From: Flammeovirga kamogawensis
GTDB taxonomy: Bacteria; Bacteroidota; Bacteroidia; Cytophagales; Flammeovirgaceae
Length of the DNA stretch: 64,000 nt
Direction: 5' to 3'
NCBI RefSeq assembly: GCF_018736065.1
Contig: NZ_CP076128.1
Location: forward strand, 434,001-498,000
Shown here one piece after another: positions 36,154-45,504 of the stretch (positions are counted from its first letter, which is position 1; each line of letters opens with the position of its first letter). The translations under genes and the position numbers were made by a program. The notes beneath the pieces are model-generated. The model did no database searches and was not told the DNA's origin. It was given only the letters and a program-made list of their open reading frames with translations.

Positions 36154-36807
36154 ATGAAAAGATATTTTATACTACTTTTATTATTATCCAATACCCTTTT
36201 CGGTCAAGAAAAAACCGCAGTTTTTAACCTAGACGGTACAATAATTTCAGAATCGAATGGCTATATGTACGAAGAATTTACGGACGTATATTCTAATCAT
36301 TCTTTTGAGACATATAATGATTTAGTTCATGAAATAGGTGAGATCTCTCAAAGAGAAAATTATCAAAAACTTGTTGATAGATTTTTCAAGAAAAATGATG
36401 TAGATGTATATGAGGATGCCATCGAAATAATTAAAAAATTAAAAGCAGAAGGATATACTTTAGTATTATGTACATCTACTGAAGAGCATTTTGCTAAAGA
36501 AATTAATAAACGCTTTTTAAATGGAGCTTTTGATAAAGTAATTGGTTCTGACTTAACTAAGGGCGTAAATAGTTATGATAAGAAGGTAAGTGAATTAAGA
36601 AAACACAATATTCATCCAGATGTAGCTTATGGTAACTCGTTATCTGATTTTCCTATGATGAACTATGCTGAAAAAGGAGTTCTAGTTGTAAACGATGATG
36701 ACGAAAGAAATAAGTACAAAGATTATGAAGAATGTGTTGATGATGCTAAAGAAAATGGCTTCGAGATCATTCATTTTGATGACGATACAGTAGAGGAAGA
36801 GGATTAA
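36154..36807 (+). CDS. Secreted HAD-superfamily protein lacking the nucleophile Asp
   Basis: A 217-residue protein with a signal peptide (residues 1-18, MKRYFILLLLLSNTLFGQ) followed at once by the HAD core. Motif I reads AVFNLDGTI, so the usual nucleophilic Asp is Asn (codon AAC) while the second Asp is kept. Motif II (LVLCTST) is present, a Lys (VNSYDKK) can serve as motif III, and motif IV appears as YGNSLSDFPMMN, again with Asn where Gly-Asp is common. The overall layout matches HAD subclass IB (phosphoserine-phosphatase-like). Loss of the nucleophile suggests a non-catalytic or binding role, unless the Asn deamidates. The C-terminal tail is very acidic (DDDTVEEED). Confidence 0.8.
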   Translation: MKRYFILLLLLSNTLFGQEKTAVFNLDGTIISESNGYMYEEFTDVYSNHSFETYNDLVHEIGEISQRENYQKLVDRFFKKNDVDVYEDAIEIIKKLKAEGYTLVLCTSTEEHFAKEINKRFLNGAFDKVIGSDLTKGVNSYDKKVSELRKHNIHPDVAYGNSLSDFPMMNYAEKGVLVVNDDDERNKYKDYEECVDDAKENGFEIIHFDDDTVEEED

Positions 36808-36823
36808 TCTTAACTATATCATG

Positions 36824-36868
36824 AAAATAGGCGATAAGAGGAGTGTTCCATTTATCGCCTATTTTTTT
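36824..36868. terminator. Terminator between convergent genes
   Basis: Stem AAAATAGGCGATAA (36824-36837) with TTATCGCCTATTTT, followed by a T-run; serves the HAD-like gene and perhaps the convergent oxidoreductase gene. Confidence 0.85.
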
Positions 36869-37811
36869 ATAAATTTTGTAAACGTTTTTTTTCTACCTCA
36901 AACTCTTTCCAAATAGATGAAAGAATATTACCTGCAGGTTGAATATCTTGAATATGCGCAGACACTTGTCCAATTTCAATTTCTCCTTCATCAAGGTCTC
37001 CCTCAAAAATTCCTTTTTTAGATCTTCTTTTTCCTAACAATTCTATGAGTTCTTCTTTAGTAGCGCCTCTTGCTTCTGCTTCTTCCACTTGTTGGTAGAA
37101 TTTATTTTTCACTAACCGAACTGCTACTAAATCTTTTAATGTAAGGATCGTATCACCTTCTTGAGTAGCAACAATTTTATGTTTAAAATTATCATGAGCT
37201 GAAGATTCTTCTGAAATAGCAAATCGACTTCCTATTTGTACTCCTTCAGCTCCTAATGCAAAAGCAGCAAGCATTGCTTTACCAGAACCAATTCCTCCTG
37301 CTGAAATTACAGGAATAGAGAGTGCTTCTGCAATAGGGGGAATAAGGCACATTGTTGTAGTTTCTTCTTTTCCATTATGGCCTCCAGCTTCAAAACCTTC
37401 TGCTACAACAACATCTACACCAGCTTCTTGAGACTTTAGTGCAAACTTTAAGGAAGAAACAACTTGTGCTACTTTAATTCCATGTTCTTTAAAAAGGCTT
37501 GTGAATTTTTTAGGGCTTCCTGCCGAGGTAAAAACAATAGGAACTTCTTCGTTGATGATAATTTCAATAAGTTTTTCAACTTCTGGATAGAAGAGTGGGA
37601 TATTTACACCAAAAGGTTTTTGAGTAGCTTGTTTACATTTTTGTACATGTTCTAAAAATGTATCAGGGTGCATAGATCCAGCACCAATAAGGCCTAAACC
37701 ACCAGCGTTACTTACAGCAGCTGCTAATTTCCACCCACTGCACCAAACCATTCCTCCAGAAATAATAGGGTATTCTATTCCAAAAATATCGCAAACTCTA
37801 TTGTTCTTCAT
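36867..37811 (-). CDS. Nitronate monooxygenase / FabK-like flavin oxidoreductase
   Basis: A 314-residue TIM-barrel flavoprotein of the NMO/2-nitropropane dioxygenase family. Key segments are YPIISGGMVWCSGWKLAAAV at the start, KPFGVNIPLF, the region EGFEAGGHNGKEETTTM with the conserved His of this family, and the FMN-phosphate binding VISAGGIGSGKAMLAAFALG followed by GVQIGSRFAISEES. Members oxidise alkyl nitronates or, in FabK, reduce enoyl-ACP; which one applies here is uncertain. The AraC regulator gene is 69 bases upstream on the same strand, so the two may be transcribed together. Confidence 0.82.
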   Translation of the reverse strand: MKNNRVCDIFGIEYPIISGGMVWCSGWKLAAAVSNAGGLGLIGAGSMHPDTFLEHVQKCKQATQKPFGVNIPLFYPEVEKLIEIIINEEVPIVFTSAGSPKKFTSLFKEHGIKVAQVVSSLKFALKSQEAGVDVVVAEGFEAGGHNGKEETTTMCLIPPIAEALSIPVISAGGIGSGKAMLAAFALGAEGVQIGSRFAISEESSAHDNFKHKIVATQEGDTILTLKDLVAVRLVKNKFYQQVEEAEARGATKEELIELLGKRRSKKGIFEGDLDEGEIEIGQVSAHIQDIQPAGNILSSIWKEFEVEKKRLQNL

Positions 37812-37880
37812 GTCTGTTTATTTATAGTTATATCATGAAGTTAAGCAATTTGTTTTTTTATAAGAAATCAGGTTTCACTT

Positions 37881-38894
37881 TTACAAAGTTCTATATTTTT
37901 TGGAAATTTCTTTTGGAGGTACTCCATATTTCTTTTTAAAGTATTCCGAGAATTTTGCTCCTGATTTGTAGCCACATGTTCTAGCTACTTCTGTAATACT
38001 TTTTGTGGTTGTAGTTAATAATATTTTTGCTTTTTCTAGCCTATAGTTTTGATGAAATCGATGTATTGTTGAACCAAAAACTTGTTGAAAATCACGTCTT
38101 AATTTTGATACAGAAAACCCATATTTATCAGCAAATTCGTTTAATGATTTTACCTCTTCTAAATTAGCAAGGAGTTCGTCCTTAATATTCATCAAGAGGA
38201 TTAAATCTGATGGATGAATAGTGTTATTCGGTAATGCATCATTTCGATTTAACAGTCTATCAAAAAAAATACTCATTGCCTCACAAGCTTTAGATAATAG
38301 TTTTAGGTTAAAAACAGGTGGTTTTAAAGTATGATCCAAGTCAAAAATATCATTTAAAATAGCATGAATTTCAAGAGGGGTTGTATCGTATTGAAACCAA
38401 AATTTTGGAAAGTTGAAGATATCACCGAAAAGTTCTTTAAAAAAGGTGTTTTCATGATCAATAACTCCTTCCGCAATTCTTATTGCTACCCATTGATTTA
38501 ATTGCCCTTTTTTAATATGACTGTTATTCGATAACCGAGTGTCATATATAATACTTCCGTTATCTAATGTAAGGTCTGGGTGATGCTCATACTTTCCTTT
38601 AGTTAGTAATTCTCCACTTCTTGTAAAACGCACGCATAGGGAATTTGTATCACTATTATTTCCTTCAAAATAAACATCGTAATCATGATAAGCAGTAATG
38701 GAGTTGATTGTAACTTCTATGCCTTCTGTGAGTTTATAATATCGAAAAAAACCTTTTCCTACAGATGTATTAAAAGAGTATTTCTGTTTTTCTAAAGAGC
38801 CACCAATTTGGTTATAAAGTTGCATAATGAGCTCTTTGGCATTCCCTTCTTTAATTCGTAAAATATTTTTATGATCATCTTGGTTCTCTATCAT
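37881..38894 (-). CDS. AraC-family transcriptional regulator
   Basis: A 337-residue protein with a C-terminal AraC DNA-binding domain (about 245-335): first helix-turn-helix in SLNEFADKYGFSVSKLRRDF, linker GSTIHRFHQNYRLEKAKILL, and second in KSITEVARTCGYKSGAKFSE, ending YFKKKYGVPPKEISKK. The N-terminal 230 residues have no Cupin or other effector domain that I can name. The sulfatase gene lies upstream on the same strand but is separated by a terminator, so control of the sulfatase/esterase region is possible but not shown. Together with the downstream oxidoreductase it may form its own unit. Confidence 0.88.
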   Translation of the reverse strand: MIENQDDHKNILRIKEGNAKELIMQLYNQIGGSLEKQKYSFNTSVGKGFFRYYKLTEGIEVTINSITAYHDYDVYFEGNNSDTNSLCVRFTRSGELLTKGKYEHHPDLTLDNGSIIYDTRLSNNSHIKKGQLNQWVAIRIAEGVIDHENTFFKELFGDIFNFPKFWFQYDTTPLEIHAILNDIFDLDHTLKPPVFNLKLLSKACEAMSIFFDRLLNRNDALPNNTIHPSDLILLMNIKDELLANLEEVKSLNEFADKYGFSVSKLRRDFQQVFGSTIHRFHQNYRLEKAKILLTTTTKSITEVARTCGYKSGAKFSEYFKKKYGVPPKEISKKYRTL

Positions 38895-38950
38895 CTTAAA
38901 TAATTATATGGCATTAGAACAAATTATTACACAATATAAGATACAGTAAT

Positions 38951-38987
38951 AAAAATACACCAAGAAGAAATTATTCAACTTGGTGTA
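38951..38987 (-). terminator. Terminator after sulfatase gene
   Basis: TACACCAAG (38956-38964) pairs with CTTGGTGTA (38979-38987); the A-run at 38951-38955 becomes a T-run on the minus strand. Confidence 0.8.
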
Positions 38988-38995
38988 AAATTTAA

Positions 38996-40546
38996 TTATT
39001 TTGCTTTTTGTCTGTTTTCATTCCATTGTTGATAAGTTTCCATCGTCTGATCAATAGAAAAGGAATCAATTTTTTCTATTTGAGGATACTTATATAATGA
39101 TTTAATGAAACCTGCTGTAGTTGCGCCTGCTTTATAGATATATGGGGCACGTTTCATAACCCACGGCCAGTAGGCATTAGAGTCTGTATCTGCTCTTTCG
39201 TAAGGATCTCTTCTTAGATTAAAAAGTTTTGGAACACGTAATGTAACAAATGGTTCTGCCCATAATTGCATTCCATGTGCTCTTTGTTCCATAAAAACAA
39301 CTTTCCAATCATCCATTCTTATTGCTGTAATGTCACCATCATCTGAAGAATAGATGAAATTATGCCTTGGAGATTTATCTTCTTTACCTGTGAAATAAGG
39401 AAGCATATTAAAACCATCAATAGTTGTTTGTACTTTACGACCAGCGTAATCTATACCGTTTTCTAATTCTTTTTTGATATTATCTTGACCCGCTGCTGCT
39501 AAGATTGTTGGTAACCAATCTTGATGAGAAACAATACCATTTAGAATTTTTCCTTCAGGAATTTGACCTTTCCACATTACATGACAAGGGACTCTGTAGG
39601 CACCTTCCCAGTTAGAGTTTTTCTCAGAACGGTAAGGTGTAACTGCACCGTCAGGCCATTCGTTGTAGTGTGGTCCATTATCTGTAGAATACATAATGAT
39701 GGTATTCTCTAATTGTCCAAGCTGTTCTAGTTTAGAAAGGATTTTACCAATATTACGATCATGATCTACCATAGCATCTGCATAGAAAGAGTCACCTCCT
39801 TGTCCCGAAATACCTTTAATATCATCGGCAGGGTAAGTAGGGAAGTGCATTCCTACAGTATTGTACCATAAGAAAAATGGTTTGTCTTCTTTAGCTCTTT
39901 CATCTAACCATTCTAAAGTACGATCAGTGATTTCTCTATCAACAGTTTCCATTCTTTTTTTAGTTAGTGGACCCGTATCAGAAATTCTACCATCAGCATA
40001 AGCGTGAATCACACCTCTTGGTCCAAATTGTTCTTTAAACCATTCTTCCTGAGGGTAATCAGGGTGTTCTGGTTCTTCTTCTGCATTTAAGTGATATAAA
40101 TTTCCGTAGAATTCATCAAAACCATGGTTTGTAGGTAGCATTTCATCTCTGTCGCCAAAATGGTTTTTACCAAATTGAGCAGTTGCATATCCTTCTCTTT
40201 TTAATAACCATGCAATAGAAGGATGCTCATTTTTAAAACCAGCTTCTGCACCAGGTAAACCAACTTTAGCAAGGCCAGATCTAATTGGATTTTGACCAGT
40301 CAGGAATGATGATCTACCAGCTGTACAAGATTGTTCGCCATAGTAATCTGTAAATGCGATACCTTCTTCAGCAATACGGTCAATATTAGGAGTGGAATAT
40401 CCCATTTGACCTCTGTTCCAATACGATAAATTAAATTGTCCAATATCATCTCCCCATAAGATAACCACATTGGGTTTTTTAGGTGCTTTATCAGCAAAAA
40501 TGGGTAACGATAGTACTGTTAGGAAAAGTATTAATAATTTATTCAT
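38996..40546 (-). CDS. Arylsulfatase (formylglycine-dependent sulfatase, S1 family)
   Basis: A 516-residue secreted protein with signal peptide (residues 1-18, ending IFAD). The sulfatase core begins KPNVVILWGDDIGQ (metal-binding Asp33/Asp34). The activation site is Cys74 in SCTAGRSSFLTG, the C-x-A-x-R motif that is converted to formylglycine. Further metal ligands lie in IIMYSTDNGPHYNEWPDG. The closest types are arylsulfatase A-like enzymes that remove sulfate from aromatic esters or polysaccharides. Its neighbours are a CE2-like esterase and an AraC regulator. It needs a maturase elsewhere in the genome. The substrate is unknown, but sulfated marine polysaccharides are likely for this lifestyle. 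Confidence 0.92.
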   Translation of the reverse strand: MNKLLILFLTVLSLPIFADKAPKKPNVVILWGDDIGQFNLSYWNRGQMGYSTPNIDRIAEEGIAFTDYYGEQSCTAGRSSFLTGQNPIRSGLAKVGLPGAEAGFKNEHPSIAWLLKREGYATAQFGKNHFGDRDEMLPTNHGFDEFYGNLYHLNAEEEPEHPDYPQEEWFKEQFGPRGVIHAYADGRISDTGPLTKKRMETVDREITDRTLEWLDERAKEDKPFFLWYNTVGMHFPTYPADDIKGISGQGGDSFYADAMVDHDRNIGKILSKLEQLGQLENTIIMYSTDNGPHYNEWPDGAVTPYRSEKNSNWEGAYRVPCHVMWKGQIPEGKILNGIVSHQDWLPTILAAAGQDNIKKELENGIDYAGRKVQTTIDGFNMLPYFTGKEDKSPRHNFIYSSDDGDITAIRMDDWKVVFMEQRAHGMQLWAEPFVTLRVPKLFNLRRDPYERADTDSNAYWPWVMKRAPYIYKAGATTAGFIKSLYKYPQIEKIDSFSIDQTMETYQQWNENRQKAK

Positions 40547-40671
40547 TCTGTTATTAGTTATAAATAAGTAACTGTATAGAATGATAAACGGAGATAACAG
40601 TAGGAAGGAATATCCTTATATTGTAATAAACTATACCTATGTGTTCTTTGTGGAAAAATGTGACTTCTGAT

Positions 40672-40708
40672 AAAAAAAGAAACAGCCTTGAAGTGAATCA
40701 AGACTGTT
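40672..40708 (-). terminator. Terminator after esterase gene
   Basis: AACAGCCTTGA (40681-40691) pairs with TCAAGACTGTT (40698-40708, one mismatch); the A-run at 40672-40679 gives a T-run on the minus strand. Confidence 0.8.
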
Positions 40709-40717
40709 TAGGATAGT

Positions 40718-42430
40718 TTACCAGCTAGAAATAGTTCGGATATAGGAAGTTAAATCTTCTGCCATACGCTGGTGTGTTGCTAAAGTAGGATGCCAATCTT
40801 CTCCATAAGGGCCGCTTTGAGGTGCTAAAGCATAATGATATACTTCCATATCATTATTATCATTAAAGCTTTTTACCACATCAGCAGTTTGCCTTTTAAT
40901 AGTAGTCCACACATTTTGATTGGCAGGAAAGTAGTCGCTCATCATCACACCGTTAACACAAATAATCTTAGTGTTAGGGTAGTGCTCCCTAATTTTAGTT
41001 ACGAAATTAATATAAGTAGTCACAAAATCATTTCCATTAAGTATGTTGTTATTTGCATTTTGAGCGTAATCATTTGTACCCAGATTTATAACAATAATAT
41101 CTGGTGTAAATAAATCAGTATTCCATATCGGTGTAGGCTGATTTGCAAAAATGCGATCATAAATTTTTGGTATTGTCAATTCTGTAGAAGCATCTACATT
41201 TCTATACATTCCTCTTCCAGAATAGGCAACACATTGGTAGTTAGCGTTTAGGTTTTTAGCTGTTATTGCACCCCAAGCTTTGTATGCGTTTTCATTAACT
41301 GCATTAAAACCTGGTTTGATAGATGGGTTATCGTAATTTACTTCATTACCATATCCACAAGTTTGAGAATCTCCGATAAATTCAATATTTCTAGTTTTTG
41401 AGATGGGCTGTTGAATGGTTGCATTTCCTCCAATTTCGAAACCATTGAAAGCACTTTTACCCACCATACATTCAGTTCTTTTTATTATTTCTATTGTATG
41501 TTTTGAATTTGATAAACCAGAGAAAAGCTCATATTTATTTTGATTACTATTGACCTCAAGTGTTTTTTCTTGTGCACCATTATCTAAAATTACTTGATAA
41601 TAATTTGTATTTACGTTGCCTCCTTTAGCAAAATCTTCTATTAAAAGGTTAATAAAATTTCCAGTAAAAGCAGTTTTAATAGAGATGCCAGGAAAACAGA
41701 ATGAAGGAGATTTTGGGTTACTATAATCAATTCTTCCAGTATAGAGTATAGCATCATTATCTGCTTCAATTATGATGTTTTCTTTTTTAAAGACTTCAAT
41801 TTCTAAACTATCAGATATACTACTTCCTAGGTTATCTTCAACAATACCTTTGATTTTATGTTTTCCTAATGTAGCAATCCAATCTACAGATGTTGAAGAG
41901 GTAACTAATGTATTGTCTATATAAATAGATGTTTTAGCAATGGTACCATCTTCATCATTTGCATTAAGGAATATGTTTATGCTATTACCTTCCAATAAAG
42001 GTGTTTCATCAAGTAGTATATTTAAAGAAGGGATACTATTTTGTTTATCAACCACTGTAAAAGAAAGACTATCCATTACAATACTTCCAGAGTCATCCTC
42101 TGCAATAGCTTTAAGCAGATAATTACCCGTAATGGCTAACCATTCGGTTGTGTCAGTTGTACTTAATTCTTTATCATTTATAAGTAACCGTTTACGTATT
42201 ATTTCACCATCTTCATCATTTGCGTCAAGAACAAAAATAAAGGTGCTTTGAGCTACAGAATCTTTTAGATCAGCTTTAATTTTGATTGTAGGTTCTAAGT
42301 TTACAGGAAAGAAAGGTTGATCTATATCTTCTTCAATTTCCTCTATAACATCGTTTAACGGAAGTGTATTAGAAGTACAATTAAAGAGAAATAAAGAAAA
42401 TATAAGATAGTAGAGTAGCTGTGTTTTCAT
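40718..42430 (-). CDS. SGNH/GDSL esterase lipoprotein, CE2-like, with Ig-like repeats
   Basis: A 570-residue lipoprotein (MKTQLLYYLIFSLFLFN then Cys18). Residues 45-215 hold two Ig-like repeats (FVLDANDEDGEIIRKRLLIN and FLNANDEDGTIAKTSIYIDN are clearly related). Next is a jelly-roll segment (about 220-345) with YSNPKSPSFCFPGISIKTAF, and then an SGNH hydrolase domain with Ser in IEFIGDSQTCGYGNE, the Asn in VINLGTNDYAQN, and the Asp/His in EDWHPTLATHQR. A jelly-roll followed by an SGNH domain is the CE2 carbohydrate esterase plan, which removes acetyl groups from plant or algal polysaccharides. It lies upstream of the sulfatase on the same strand, but a terminator separates them. Confidence 0.82.
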   Translation of the reverse strand: MKTQLLYYLIFSLFLFNCTSNTLPLNDVIEEIEEDIDQPFFPVNLEPTIKIKADLKDSVAQSTFIFVLDANDEDGEIIRKRLLINDKELSTTDTTEWLAITGNYLLKAIAEDDSGSIVMDSLSFTVVDKQNSIPSLNILLDETPLLEGNSINIFLNANDEDGTIAKTSIYIDNTLVTSSTSVDWIATLGKHKIKGIVEDNLGSSISDSLEIEVFKKENIIIEADNDAILYTGRIDYSNPKSPSFCFPGISIKTAFTGNFINLLIEDFAKGGNVNTNYYQVILDNGAQEKTLEVNSNQNKYELFSGLSNSKHTIEIIKRTECMVGKSAFNGFEIGGNATIQQPISKTRNIEFIGDSQTCGYGNEVNYDNPSIKPGFNAVNENAYKAWGAITAKNLNANYQCVAYSGRGMYRNVDASTELTIPKIYDRIFANQPTPIWNTDLFTPDIIVINLGTNDYAQNANNNILNGNDFVTTYINFVTKIREHYPNTKIICVNGVMMSDYFPANQNVWTTIKRQTADVVKSFNDNNDMEVYHYALAPQSGPYGEDWHPTLATHQRMAEDLTSYIRTISSW

Positions 42431-42642
42431 TTCATTAATAGTTGTTTTTGATACTCAAAGGTGAAGAAATGATGAACAAAAGAGGTTGAAAAGTGCTGGT
42501 AAAAATAAGACAAAAGTGTATATGTCGTATTTTTACTCTTTTTTGTTACCTAAATTTTAAGGTTGTATGAATTCGAGGAAATGATAGCGTAGAGTGGATT
42601 TTTTTTTATTGTTTCGTGGCATTAATCAAAACAAATAAACGA

Positions 42643-44298
42643 ATGAAACAACTATCAAGTAGACTCAATCTATTATTAATTTTAGTAAGTATGTGGAGTA
42701 ATTTCTCGATTGCTCAAACAACAGAAGACAAACCTAAACTAGTTGTAGGGATAGTAATTGACCAGATGCGGTACGACTATATTTCTAGGTATTGGGAGAA
42801 GTACAGCGATGGAGGCTTTAAGAGAATGATCCATAATGGTTTTTCTACCTCTAATGGATATTTTAATTATGCTCCAACTAAGACAGGGCCTGGGCATGCT
42901 TCAATATATACAGGTACTACGCCTGCATACCATGGAATTGTTGCCAACGAATTTTATAGTAGAGATGAGAATAAAGAAGTGTATTGTGCTGAAGATGTAA
43001 CAGAAAAAGTGATAGGGTCGCCTATTACAGGCGAAGGAATGTCACCTCGTAGGTTAATGAGTACAACTTGGACAGATGAATTAAAATTAGCGACAAACCA
43101 GCAATCAAAAATTATTTCTGTGAGTATGAAAAATAGGGGGGCTATTTTTCCGGCGGGGCATTTAGCAGATGGTGCTTACTGGTTAGATGACGTTACAGGA
43201 GATTGGATTACAACATCATTTTATTTAAATAAATTACCTGACTGGGTGGCGTTATTAAATAAAGGAAAAAGACGAGTAGACGAAATTGCTTCTCAGAAAT
43301 GGACTACTCTTCTGCCAATTGATGAGTACACGGAGAGTATTGCTGATGATAATCCGTATGAAAAACTTTTCCCTGGTGAAAAATCACCTACATTTCCGCA
43401 TGATCTTAAGAAAATAATGAAATCAGCAAAAGAAGAGAAATACGGTTATGTAAAAAAGACGCCTTATGGAAATACATTAACCACAGAATTCGCAATCAAA
43501 GCCATTGAACAAGAAAAACTAGGTCAGCATAAAGTAACAGACGCTTTATTAATTAGTTATTCATCTACAGATAAAATAGGACACATGTTTGCTCCAGCAT
43601 CTATTGAGGTAGAAGATACTTATTTAAGAATGGATGTAGAGCTAAAGAATTTATTTGAGTATTTGGATAGTTCAGTAGGTATGGAGAATGTTGTTGTATT
43701 CTTAACTGCGGATCATGGAGGGGCACATAATCCTCAATACCTAAAAGATTTAAAATTACCTTCCGGATTTTATGACGAAAAAGCAATACTTTCTAAAGTA
43801 GAAGAAAGTCTATCTGCAGAATTCGGAGAAGGTAAATGGATTTTATATGGAGGAGTATCAGAAATCTATTTGAATAGACCTTTAATAAAACAAAAAGGGC
43901 TAGACTTATATTCTATTGAAAAGAAAGTAGCTGATATTATGATAGAATATACTTGTTTTAGGGATGTATTACTAGGTGAAGACCTTAGAAACCAAGAATT
44001 TGATAAAGGGTATAAAGCATTGTATAGTAATAGCTATAATGTCAGAAACTCGCCTGATGTAATTGGTGTATTTGCAGGGAACTATTTCAAGGAAGGAAAG
44101 ACAAAAGGAACAGGACATAGTACTGCATTTAGTTACGATACACATGTGCCCATTATGATGATGGGATGGAAAGTTCCTCATAAAGAAACGGATCAGAAAG
44201 TATATATTACTGATATTGCTCCAACAATCTGTAGTTTATTAAAAATCAATGTTCCTTCAGCTTGTTATTACGAGCCTATAGAAGGGATCTTGAAGTAA
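42643..44298 (+). CDS. PafA-like alkaline phosphatase (nucleotide pyrophosphatase/phosphodiesterase superfamily)
   Basis: About 551 residues, with a signal peptide ending in FSIAQ near residue 25. It has KLVVGIVIDQMRYDYISRYW (metal Asp), the nucleophile Thr in YAPTKTGPGHASIYTGTTPA, the metal site FLTADHGGAHNP and a late HSTAFSYDTHVPIMMMGW with metal His. The Thr nucleophile and the G-P-G-H signature match the PafA-type Bacteroidota alkaline phosphatases, which take phosphate from sugar phosphates and other monoesters outside the cytoplasm. I use the ATG at 42643; the frame extends to a GTG at 42616 but the signal peptide starts better at the ATG. It converges on the btu operon. Confidence 0.88.
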   Translation: MKQLSSRLNLLLILVSMWSNFSIAQTTEDKPKLVVGIVIDQMRYDYISRYWEKYSDGGFKRMIHNGFSTSNGYFNYAPTKTGPGHASIYTGTTPAYHGIVANEFYSRDENKEVYCAEDVTEKVIGSPITGEGMSPRRLMSTTWTDELKLATNQQSKIISVSMKNRGAIFPAGHLADGAYWLDDVTGDWITTSFYLNKLPDWVALLNKGKRRVDEIASQKWTTLLPIDEYTESIADDNPYEKLFPGEKSPTFPHDLKKIMKSAKEEKYGYVKKTPYGNTLTTEFAIKAIEQEKLGQHKVTDALLISYSSTDKIGHMFAPASIEVEDTYLRMDVELKNLFEYLDSSVGMENVVVFLTADHGGAHNPQYLKDLKLPSGFYDEKAILSKVEESLSAEFGEGKWILYGGVSEIYLNRPLIKQKGLDLYSIEKKVADIMIEYTCFRDVLLGEDLRNQEFDKGYKALYSNSYNVRNSPDVIGVFAGNYFKEGKTKGTGHSTAFSYDTHVPIMMMGWKVPHKETDQKVYITDIAPTICSLLKINVPSACYYEPIEGILK

Positions 44299-44311
44299 GT
44301 AATTTAAGCTT

Positions 44312-44363
44312 GAAAAAATAAGCCTCCTTATTAATCAGTTGTTTTGATAGATAAGGAGGCTTA
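44312..44363 (-). terminator. Terminator for btu operon
   Basis: TAAGCCTCCTTAT (44319-44331) pairs with ATAAGGAGGCTTA (44351-44363). The A-run at 44313-44318 gives a T-run on the minus strand; it may also help end the PafA transcript. Confidence 0.8.
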
Positions 44364-44387
44364 GATGTTTTATACTATGAGAGTATT

Positions 44388-45482
44388 CTAGTAAAATACA
44401 AAGTGAAATGGACCAACACCTGTAGCTTGTTCCGATAACATATCACCATCTTTAGAATAAATTCTAAAAGAACCAGATTCAGAGAAACTTTCAGCAACTG
44501 CAACATGGATGTTACCATTGGCAGGGTTAACACCGATACCTTTAAAGTATTTACCCGAGATAACAGGACTATCAACTGAAGTATCATTAATGCCAAAGCT
44601 AACAACTTCTGTTGTTGCATTTTGATAGACATCGTCAGAACCAAGAACATAAATGCTATAGCCATCCTCAGAAATTTGAATATCACCTTCTTTACCAATA
44701 CCAGAATACTGTACTTTAGAGGCAACAGTATTATCAGTTGTGTTTAATTTAGCAACACCAAGTTCTGTAGTTGCAGGAGCAGGGAATAAATAACCAGCAG
44801 AAGTAGATACCCATAGGTTGTTTTCTCTATCAATTACAAAATGTTGAGGAGCAGCCATAACGTCAATTGTTGCTTCTAAAGCATAAGATGACATATTGTA
44901 TACTTCTACATTTGTAGAATTTGAAATTGCAACGTAAATTTTCCCGTTATAGATAACAATTCCTTCAGGTCCGCCACCAACATTAAATTCAGCAACTTGT
45001 TTACCTGTAGACGTATTTATAACGACTACTTTAGAATTTTTTAAAGAATAATCGTCTTCATAAGGGCCCCAAACAGTAGTATAGGCAAAGTTTCCTTCTT
45101 TTGCAGTGTATCTAGGAGTAAGAATACCCTCACTAATTGGGTCAAATCTTCTTACCATTGTTTTGATATCAACGATTTCGATTTTATCAGCTGCTTGAAC
45201 ACTGATGATACCAATAATACCATCTGAGTAAAAACCTTCTGTAATACCACCTAAACCAGCACCATTTGCAGAATTAAATACACGTTGTGATAGTGTAAAT
45301 TCTTCTCCATTTTGAACAACTCCAGTAATAGAGCCATTTCCTTCTGAAAAGTTACCTGAATTATTTACATAAAAACCAGCTGTCCCTGGAATATAAGGTT
45401 GCTCTTCGTTTTTCTCACAAGAAGCAAATGATAGTCCAATTAGAACTAATAATAAAGAAGATAATTTGTAAAAGTTTTTCAT
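44388..45482 (-). CDS. BtuG-like cobalamin-binding beta-propeller lipoprotein (DUF5074/YncE-like)
   Basis: A 364-residue lipoprotein (signal LLVLIGLSFAS then Cys22). The mature chain has propeller-blade repeats of the YncE/DUF5074 kind: VVVINTSTGKQVAEFNVGGG, PEGIVIYNGKIYVAISNSTN, DVMAAPQHFVIDRENNLWVS, ISEDGYSIYVLGSDD and GIGVNPANGNIHVAVAES. Bacteroidota BtuG proteins have this fold and capture B12 at the cell surface, working with BtuB. This gene follows btuB by 22 bases, within a riboswitch-controlled operon, which makes the BtuG role likely. I did not see residues proving cobalamin binding. Confidence 0.78.
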   Translation of the reverse strand: MKNFYKLSSLLLVLIGLSFASCEKNEEQPYIPGTAGFYVNNSGNFSEGNGSITGVVQNGEEFTLSQRVFNSANGAGLGGITEGFYSDGIIGIISVQAADKIEIVDIKTMVRRFDPISEGILTPRYTAKEGNFAYTTVWGPYEDDYSLKNSKVVVINTSTGKQVAEFNVGGGPEGIVIYNGKIYVAISNSTNVEVYNMSSYALEATIDVMAAPQHFVIDRENNLWVSTSAGYLFPAPATTELGVAKLNTTDNTVASKVQYSGIGKEGDIQISEDGYSIYVLGSDDVYQNATTEVVSFGINDTSVDSPVISGKYFKGIGVNPANGNIHVAVAESFSESGSFRIYSKDGDMLSEQATGVGPFHFVFY

Positions 45483-45504
45483 CTTGAATTTGAAATTTGT
45501 CTGT

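Noticed and set aside
36154-36807. Calling the HAD-like gene a pseudogene
   Set aside because: The frame is intact with signal peptide and all other motifs; only the nucleophile is changed, which fits a functional non-enzyme better.
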